Source of the DNA: Clostridiaceae bacterium UBA6085
GTDB lineage: Bacteria; Bacillota; Clostridia; Clostridiales; Clostridiaceae
Assembly (NCBI GenBank): GCA_002428605.1
Contig: DIXH01000059.1
Location: forward strand, 13,915 to 39,469
Length of the DNA: 25,555 nt
Reading direction: 5' to 3'
The notes beneath the pieces were generated by a model, which saw only the letters and a list, made by a program, of their open reading frames with translations, was not told the origin of the DNA and did no database searches. Numbering within the stretch: position 1 is the first letter of the stretch; each line of letters starts with the position of its first letter. Positions 20,722-25,555 of the stretch are shown piece after piece. The translations under genes and the position numbers were made by a program.

Positions 20722-21777
20722 ATGCCAAACGAAATTGACAGAAGAAAACTGGAAATACTGAAAGCCATAGTAGTCGATTATGTGACCACAGGTGACCCTG
20801 TGGGCTCAAGGACACTGGCAAAGAAGTATGAGCTTGGTGTGAGCAGCGCGACCATAAGGAATGAAATGGCTGACCTGGAAGACATGGGATTGCTTGAGCA
20901 GCCTCATTCATCTGCAGGAAGGATACCTTCTTCCAAGGGTTACAGGCTCTATGTTGACAAGCTGATGACTTTGGATGACCTTTCAGCAGATGAGGTAAAA
21001 TTCATAGAGAACAGGATAATCACCATGGCTGCCTACGAAATAGAAAGGGTAATGAAGCAGGCTTCGATGATGCTGTCAGAACTTACTAACCTGGCGGTTG
21101 TCCTCAAGAAGCCAAACATCAAGAAATGCCACATCAAGACTGTGCAGCTGGTCCAGATCGACCAGAATGCCATACTTGCAGTGATCATGCTTGATACCGG
21201 TTCTGTGAAGAACAAGCACATCAGGCTAAGGTCTATACCTAACCCTGAAGAGCTCATGGCGATATCCAACCTCCTGACACTGAAGCTCAGGGACATGACC
21301 ATGGAGGCCATAAACCTTGAGGTGCTGAATACCATAAAGAACGGACTCCAGGGACATGACGAGCTGTTCTCAGAGGTGGTCGGTGCGGTATATGAGAGTC
21401 TGAAAAGCGACATGGGTGATGACTATATCATCGAAGGAACCTCGAACATGCTCAAGTACCATGAATTTGCGGATGTTGGAAAGGTAAGGGAATTCCTGAG
21501 CCTTCTGGACAATCCGGATGCAATATTCAAGGATGCAGAGGACGGCAGCGAATCTGACGGTCTTGTCATCAAGATCGGAGAGGAGCTTGACATACCTGAA
21601 GCAAAGGATGTAAGCGTCATTTCTGCTCACTACAGGATCAATGGGAAAAATGTCGGTACTTTGAATCTGATAGGTCCGACCAGACTGGATTATTCCAAGG
21701 TGGTCTCAATAATTAACAACGTGACAAGCGAGCTTAACAAGAAGCTCAGCGAGGAGGATTTGATTAGCGATGGTTGA
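20722..21777 (+). CDS. hrcA: Heat-inducible transcription repressor HrcA
   Basis: A 351-residue HrcA of usual length. The N-terminal winged helix has YVTTGDPVGSRTLAKKYELGVSSATIRNEMADLE and the following GLLEQPHSSAGRIPSSKGYRLYVD, which is highly diagnostic. The central region is the GAF-like dimerisation domain, and the C-terminus ends in IGPTRLDYSKVVSIINNV. HrcA represses its own operon at CIRCE and is kept active by GroEL in known systems. GGTGAGG stands just before the ATG. The end overlaps grpE by 8 bases, so the two are coupled. Confidence 0.98.
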   Translation: MPNEIDRRKLEILKAIVVDYVTTGDPVGSRTLAKKYELGVSSATIRNEMADLEDMGLLEQPHSSAGRIPSSKGYRLYVDKLMTLDDLSADEVKFIENRIITMAAYEIERVMKQASMMLSELTNLAVVLKKPNIKKCHIKTVQLVQIDQNAILAVIMLDTGSVKNKHIRLRSIPNPEELMAISNLLTLKLRDMTMEAINLEVLNTIKNGLQGHDELFSEVVGAVYESLKSDMGDDYIIEGTSNMLKYHEFADVGKVREFLSLLDNPDAIFKDAEDGSESDGLVIKIGEELDIPEAKDVSVISAHYRINGKNVGTLNLIGPTRLDYSKVVSIINNVTSELNKKLSEEDLISDG

Positions 21778-22384
21778 AGGAAATGGCGATAAGGAGCTCG
21801 AGCTTGAAAAGGCCGAGACGATAACAGCCGATGCTTCTGATGATGAATCTGAAGTGAAGGCCGAGGCAGCTGAAGGCGTGCCTGATGAAGAGGAAGGCAG
21901 GGTATTTGATTTGAAGAACTTGCTTGGAGCCAGGAAAAAGCTCGAAGACGAGGCAAAGAAGCTGAGAAACGAGTCTGACGCATTGAAGGACAGGCTTCAG
22001 AGAATATCTGCCGAGTATGACAATTTCAGGAAAAGATCCCAGAAGGAGAAGGAAGGCATATATACCGACAGCGTCGCTGATGTTGTCAAGGAGATCCTTC
22101 CGGTGCTTGACAGCCTTGAAAAGGCCATGGAATTTGAGAATCAAAGTGAAAATGGAATCAACAAGGGAGTCGAACTGACTTTAGGCCTTTTCAGGAATGC
22201 CCTGGAAAAGCTTGGTGTTGAAGAAATCAGGACTGACGAAGGCTTCGACCCATCAATGCACGAGGCAGTGATGCACGTTCAGGATGAGTCATTTGGAACA
22301 AATCAGGTAGTTGATGTTTTCATGAAGGGATATAGAAGAAACGAAAAAATAATAAGGTACAGTGTGGTAAAAGTAGCCAACTGA
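21770..22384 (+). CDS. grpE: Nucleotide exchange factor GrpE
   Basis: A 204-residue GrpE. The first 50 residues are acidic and probably disordered. A long coiled coil follows (LLGARKKLEDEAKKLRNESDALKDRLQRISAEYDNFRKR), with the conserved AEYDNFRKR end. The C-terminal beta domain has GVEEIRTDEGFDPSMHEAV and VFMKGYRRNEKIIRYSVVKV. It promotes ADP release from DnaK in the cytoplasm. The start ATG lies inside the end of hrcA; the nearest ribosome site, AGGAGG, is about 13 bases away, so translation may depend on coupling with hrcA. Confidence 0.97.
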   Translation: MVEGNGDKELELEKAETITADASDDESEVKAEAAEGVPDEEEGRVFDLKNLLGARKKLEDEAKKLRNESDALKDRLQRISAEYDNFRKRSQKEKEGIYTDSVADVVKEILPVLDSLEKAMEFENQSENGINKGVELTLGLFRNALEKLGVEEIRTDEGFDPSMHEAVMHVQDESFGTNQVVDVFMKGYRRNEKIIRYSVVKVAN

Positions 22385-22401
22385 TCAGGAGGAGTAAAAA
22401 A

Positions 22402-24246
22402 ATGGCAAAAGTAATAGGAATCGACCTTGGAACGACAAATTCATGCGTAGCTGTCATGGAAGGCGGAGACGCGATAGTGATCCCAAACGCTGAAGGTGCA
22501 AGGACCACCCCGTCTGTTGTAGCATTCCAGCAGAACGGCGAGAGGCTTGTTGGCCAGGTGGCGAGAAGACAGGCAATAACCAATTCCGACAGGACAGTTG
22601 CGTCCATAAAGAGGGAAATGGGAACAAACCACAAGGTGACAATAGACGGTAAGGAATACACTCCTCAGGAGATCTCCGCGATGATACTTCAGAAGCTCAA
22701 GGCTGATGCAGAGGCATACCTTGGCGAGAAGGTATCGCAGGCTGTAATAACAGTTCCTGCATACTTCAATGATTCACAGAGACAGGCTACAAAGGATGCT
22801 GGAAAGATAGCAGGACTTGAGGTCCTTAGAATAATAAACGAGCCTACAGCCGCTTCGCTTGCATATGGAATAGACAAGCTGGATGATGCCCACAAGATAC
22901 TTGTATACGACCTTGGCGGCGGAACCTTCGACGTTTCCATACTTGAGCTCGGTGACGGAGTATTCGAGGTCAAGTCGACCAACGGAAACACAAGGCTTGG
23001 CGGAGACGACTTTGATGAAAGGGTCATAAACCATATTGCCGACGAATTCAGAAAGAACACCGGAATAGACCTTAAGAAGGACAAAATGGCTCTCCAGAGA
23101 CTCAAGGAAGCTGCTGAGAAAGCCAAGATAGAGCTCTCATCATCAATGCAGACCATGATAAACCTTCCGTTCATCACTGCAGACGCTACAGGACCGAAGC
23201 ACATCGACATGACGCTCTCAAGGTCAAAGTTCAACGAGCTTACTGCAGACCTTGTAAAGTCGACGATCGAGCCAATGAGAAAAGCTCTTTCTGATGCCGG
23301 ACTTACAATGAATGACATCGACAAGGTAGTTCTTGTAGGCGGATCCACAAGGACTCCTGCAGTAGTCGATGCAGTCAAGGATTTCACAGGCAAGGAGCCT
23401 TTCAAGGGAGTAAACCCTGATGAAGTCGTAGCACTTGGTGCAGCGATACAGGCCGGTGTACTTACTGGTGAAGTCAAGGACATACTGCTTCTCGACGTAA
23501 CGCCTCTTACACTTGGACTTGAGACCTACGGCGGAGTGGCTACGAAGATAATCGAGAGGAATACTACCATACCTACAAGGAAGAGCCAGATATTCACAAC
23601 TGCGGCAGACGGACAGACTTCGGTCGAGGTCCACATAGTCCAGGGTGAAAGGCAGATGGCTGCTGACAACAAGACTCTTGGAAGATTCACTCTTTCAGGA
23701 ATTGCACCGGCAAGAAGGGGAATACCTCAGATCGAAGTTACCTTCGACATCGATGCCAACGGCATAGTTAAGGTAACAGCAGTGGACAAGGCTACCGGAA
23801 AGGAAGCCAACATAACGATAACAGCATCAACCAACCTCACTGATTCTGAAGTAGAAGCAGCAGTGAAGGAAGCTGAAAGGTTCGCTGAAGAGGACAGGAA
23901 GAAGAAGGAGACCATCGAGATCAGGAACAACGCTGAGCAGGTGGTATACCAGACCGAGACTACGATGGAAGAGCTCAAGGACAAGATGGATGATGCAGAC
24001 AAGAAGCTTATTGAAGAGAAGCTTGAGGCTGTGAAGAAGATCAAGGATACAGGTTCTGACGAAGAGATAAAGAAGGCTACCGATGACCTTACAAACGAGT
24101 TCTACAAGGTTTCCTCGAAGCTGTACTCCGAGACTTCGCAGCAGGCAGGTCCGGAAGCTGGCCAGTACGAAGACCAGGGCGCACAGCCGGGACCGGACAG
24201 GGACAATGTTGTAGACGCTGACTTTACTGTCGAGGACGACAAATAA
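22402..24246 (+). CDS. dnaK: Chaperone DnaK (Hsp70)
   Basis: A 614-residue Hsp70. The ATPase domain begins with GIDLGTTNSCVAV and has NEPTAASLAYG, DLGGGTFDVSI and VLVGGSTRTPAV. The DVTPLTLGLET linker is followed by the substrate-binding beta domain (GERQMAADNKTLGRFTLSGI), then the helical lid. The tail QPGPDRDNVVDADFTVEDDK ends in the usual acidic motif. It lacks the extra segment of the Gram-negative ATPase domain, as in Firmicute DnaK. It binds and refolds unfolded proteins with GrpE and DnaJ. AGGAGG precedes the ATG, 17 bases after grpE. A hairpin without a T run separates it from dnaJ. Confidence 0.99.
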   Translation: MAKVIGIDLGTTNSCVAVMEGGDAIVIPNAEGARTTPSVVAFQQNGERLVGQVARRQAITNSDRTVASIKREMGTNHKVTIDGKEYTPQEISAMILQKLKADAEAYLGEKVSQAVITVPAYFNDSQRQATKDAGKIAGLEVLRIINEPTAASLAYGIDKLDDAHKILVYDLGGGTFDVSILELGDGVFEVKSTNGNTRLGGDDFDERVINHIADEFRKNTGIDLKKDKMALQRLKEAAEKAKIELSSSMQTMINLPFITADATGPKHIDMTLSRSKFNELTADLVKSTIEPMRKALSDAGLTMNDIDKVVLVGGSTRTPAVVDAVKDFTGKEPFKGVNPDEVVALGAAIQAGVLTGEVKDILLLDVTPLTLGLETYGGVATKIIERNTTIPTRKSQIFTTAADGQTSVEVHIVQGERQMAADNKTLGRFTLSGIAPARRGIPQIEVTFDIDANGIVKVTAVDKATGKEANITITASTNLTDSEVEAAVKEAERFAEEDRKKKETIEIRNNAEQVVYQTETTMEELKDKMDDADKKLIEEKLEAVKKIKDTGSDEEIKKATDDLTNEFYKVSSKLYSETSQQAGPEAGQYEDQGAQPGPDRDNVVDADFTVEDDK

Positions 24247-24299
24247 AACCCGATATGATGCATGGTTAGGGAAAGGTTATCCTTTCCCTAATTGGGGTT
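24247..24299 (+). other. Stable hairpin between dnaK and dnaJ
   Basis: TTAGGGAAAGG (24266-24276) and CCTTTCCCTAA (24281-24291) form a perfect 11-bp stem with a TTAT loop. An outer pair AACCC (24247-24251)/GGGTT (24295-24299) can close around it. No T run follows, so it is more likely an mRNA processing or stability element, or a weak attenuator, than a full terminator. Confidence 0.7.
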
Positions 24300-24331
24300 A
24301 AGCCCATTCAAAAGGAAACAGGTGGTGTGAA

Positions 24332-25474
24332 ATGGCAACAAGAGACTATTATGAAGTCCTGGGACTTCAGAAGGGTGCCAGTGAGGAAGAGATAAAGAAG
24401 GCTTTCAGAAAGCTGGCCATAAAGTACCATCCGGACAAGAATCCGGGAAACAAAGAGGCCGAGGAGAAGTTCAAGGAAATCAACGAAGCCTACCAGGTAC
24501 TGTCTGACCCACAGAAAAAAGCCCAGTATGACCAGTTCGGCACAACGGACTTCAACGGCTACGGACAGGGAGCGGGCGGATTCGATGCATCGGATTTCGG
24601 TGGATTTGGCGATATTTTCGAGACATTCTTCGGTGGCGGAGGATTTTCAGGCGGGGCGTCGAGAAGACGTACCGGTCCGAGAAGAGGGGCAGACCTGGAG
24701 TATGCAATGGACCTGAGCTTCGAGGAGGCTGTGTTCGGAGCTGAGAAGGAAGTCAGCGTGATGAGGACCGAGGTTTGCGACAACTGCTCTGGAAGCGGTG
24801 CCAAAAAGGGCTCGAAGGCCGAGACCTGCAAGACCTGCCACGGCTCAGGAACCGTAAGGGTTCAGAGGCAGACGCTATTCGGAAACATGGTTCAGGAGAC
24901 CGTCTGTTCAACATGCAACGGATCTGGTGAAACCATTTCGGACCCTTGCGAAGTATGCAAGGGAAAGGGCCAGGTAAGGCAGAAGAGAAAGATCACTGTA
25001 AATGTTCCGGCTGGGGTTGATACGAACAATGTCATACCGCTGAGGGGACAGGGTGACCAGGGGACTAAGGGCGGACCTGCAGGAGACCTGCACATAGTCC
25101 TTAGGGTAAAGCCTCACAAGACATTCATAAGAAAAGGCAACGACATTTATGTCGATACACACATAAGCTTTGCTGATGCAGCATTAGGCAAGGAGATCAA
25201 GGTGCCGACAGTTGATGGGGATGTCAGCTACGATGTTCCTGAAGGTACTCAGTCGGGAACGCTCTTCAGGCTGAAAAGCAAGGGAGTTCCTGTCGTCAAT
25301 TCGAGGAACAACGCGAGAGGCGACCAGTATGTCAATGTGATCGTGGACATACCAAAGAAGCTTAATGACAAGCAGAAGGAAGCCCTCTTCCTTTATAAGG
25401 AGGCTTCAGGAGAAACTGTTGACAGGGCTCCGAAGCAGGACAAGAAGGACAAGAAGAAGTTCGGAATATTCTAG
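24332..25474 (+). CDS. dnaJ: Co-chaperone DnaJ (Hsp40)
   Basis: A 380-residue type I DnaJ. The J domain (1-70) has HPD at 33-35, which stimulates the DnaK ATPase. A Gly/Phe-rich region covers about 75-110. The zinc-binding region has four CxxCxGxG repeats: CDNC (149-152), CKTC (166-169), CSTC (192-195) and CEVC (206-209). The C-terminal substrate-binding domains follow, with the GTQSGTLFRLKSKGVP motif. It delivers unfolded proteins to DnaK. AGGTGGTG precedes the ATG. The gene ends the heat-shock operon here, as no prmA-like gene follows before the strong terminator. Confidence 0.99.
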   Translation: MATRDYYEVLGLQKGASEEEIKKAFRKLAIKYHPDKNPGNKEAEEKFKEINEAYQVLSDPQKKAQYDQFGTTDFNGYGQGAGGFDASDFGGFGDIFETFFGGGGFSGGASRRRTGPRRGADLEYAMDLSFEEAVFGAEKEVSVMRTEVCDNCSGSGAKKGSKAETCKTCHGSGTVRVQRQTLFGNMVQETVCSTCNGSGETISDPCEVCKGKGQVRQKRKITVNVPAGVDTNNVIPLRGQGDQGTKGGPAGDLHIVLRVKPHKTFIRKGNDIYVDTHISFADAALGKEIKVPTVDGDVSYDVPEGTQSGTLFRLKSKGVPVVNSRNNARGDQYVNVIVDIPKKLNDKQKEALFLYKEASGETVDRAPKQDKKDKKKFGIF

Positions 25475-25478
25475 GTAA

Positions 25479-25530
25479 GGAAACCGAAAAGGAAGGCAAA
25501 GAGATGCCTTCCTTTTTGGTTTCCTTTTAT
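25479..25530 (+). terminator. Terminator of the hrcA-grpE-dnaK-dnaJ operon
   Basis: GGAAACC-g-AAAAGGAAGGCA (25479-25498) pairs with TGCCTTCCTTTT-t-GGTTTCC (25505-25524), a 20-bp stem with one G-T pair and a 6-base loop. TTTTATT follows. It starts five bases after the dnaJ stop. Confidence 0.93.
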
Positions 25531-25555
25531 TCCGATATGAAAGCATTATGTTCAG

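Noticed and set aside
22689..23483. A 264-codon open frame on the minus strand within dnaK
   Set aside because: It is antisense to dnaK, Ser/Pro-rich as expected from reversed codons, and matches no family.

Overview
The window looks like chromosomal DNA of a strictly anaerobic, fermentative Bacillota (Clostridia-like) bacterium. The signs are pyruvate formate-lyase with its activase, rubredoxin, a class I hybrid cluster protein, an hrcA-grpE-dnaK-dnaJ locus under a CIRCE element, strong GGAGG/GAGGTGAG ribosome binding sites, several TTG starts and dense rho-independent terminators. A genus cannot be named from the sequence. No rRNA, tRNA, CRISPR array, prophage or intact insertion sequence was seen, and no gap between genes exceeds 300 bases.

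Layout. (1) 1-1.6 kb: the 3' end of pflB, then pflA, and a convergent rubredoxin gene. (2) 1.7-4.4 kb: a MATE efflux gene whose leader carries what looks like the 3' end (domains V and VI) of a group II intron, convergent with an arginase gene. (3) 4.5-7.1 kb: an unrecognised 215-residue gene divergent from hcp, with a strong palindrome between them placed like a CRP/FNR-type activator site. (4) 7.2-8.6 kb: trmB plus a small unknown gene, convergent with a DsrE-like gene. (5) 8.7-11.9 kb, minus strand: ppx, a DUF2156 gene and a thiol peroxidase lacking the usual resolving cysteine. (6) 12-14 kb: argS overlapping a DUF1653 gene. (7) 14-16.2 kb, minus strand: feoA-feoB and a 53-residue Cys-rich FeoB-associated protein behind a Fur-like box. 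(8) 16.4-18.6 kb: two HAD phosphatases and a DEDD-type exonuclease-like protein in one apparent operon. (9) 18.6-20.6 kb: an FCD-type GntR regulator and a DUF4236 protein. (10) 20.6-25.5 kb: the heat-shock operon hrcA-grpE-dnaK-dnaJ.

Most genes are conserved housekeeping or anaerobic-stress functions. Iron uptake (feo), rubredoxin, hcp, thiol peroxidase and DsrE fit an anaerobe coping with oxygen, nitric oxide and sulfur chemistry. I did not find a clearly new multi-gene defence or mobile system. The spots most worth a second look are the intron-like leader of the MATE gene, the hcp divergent regulatory region with its unknown partner gene, and the HAD/HAD/exonuclease operon.
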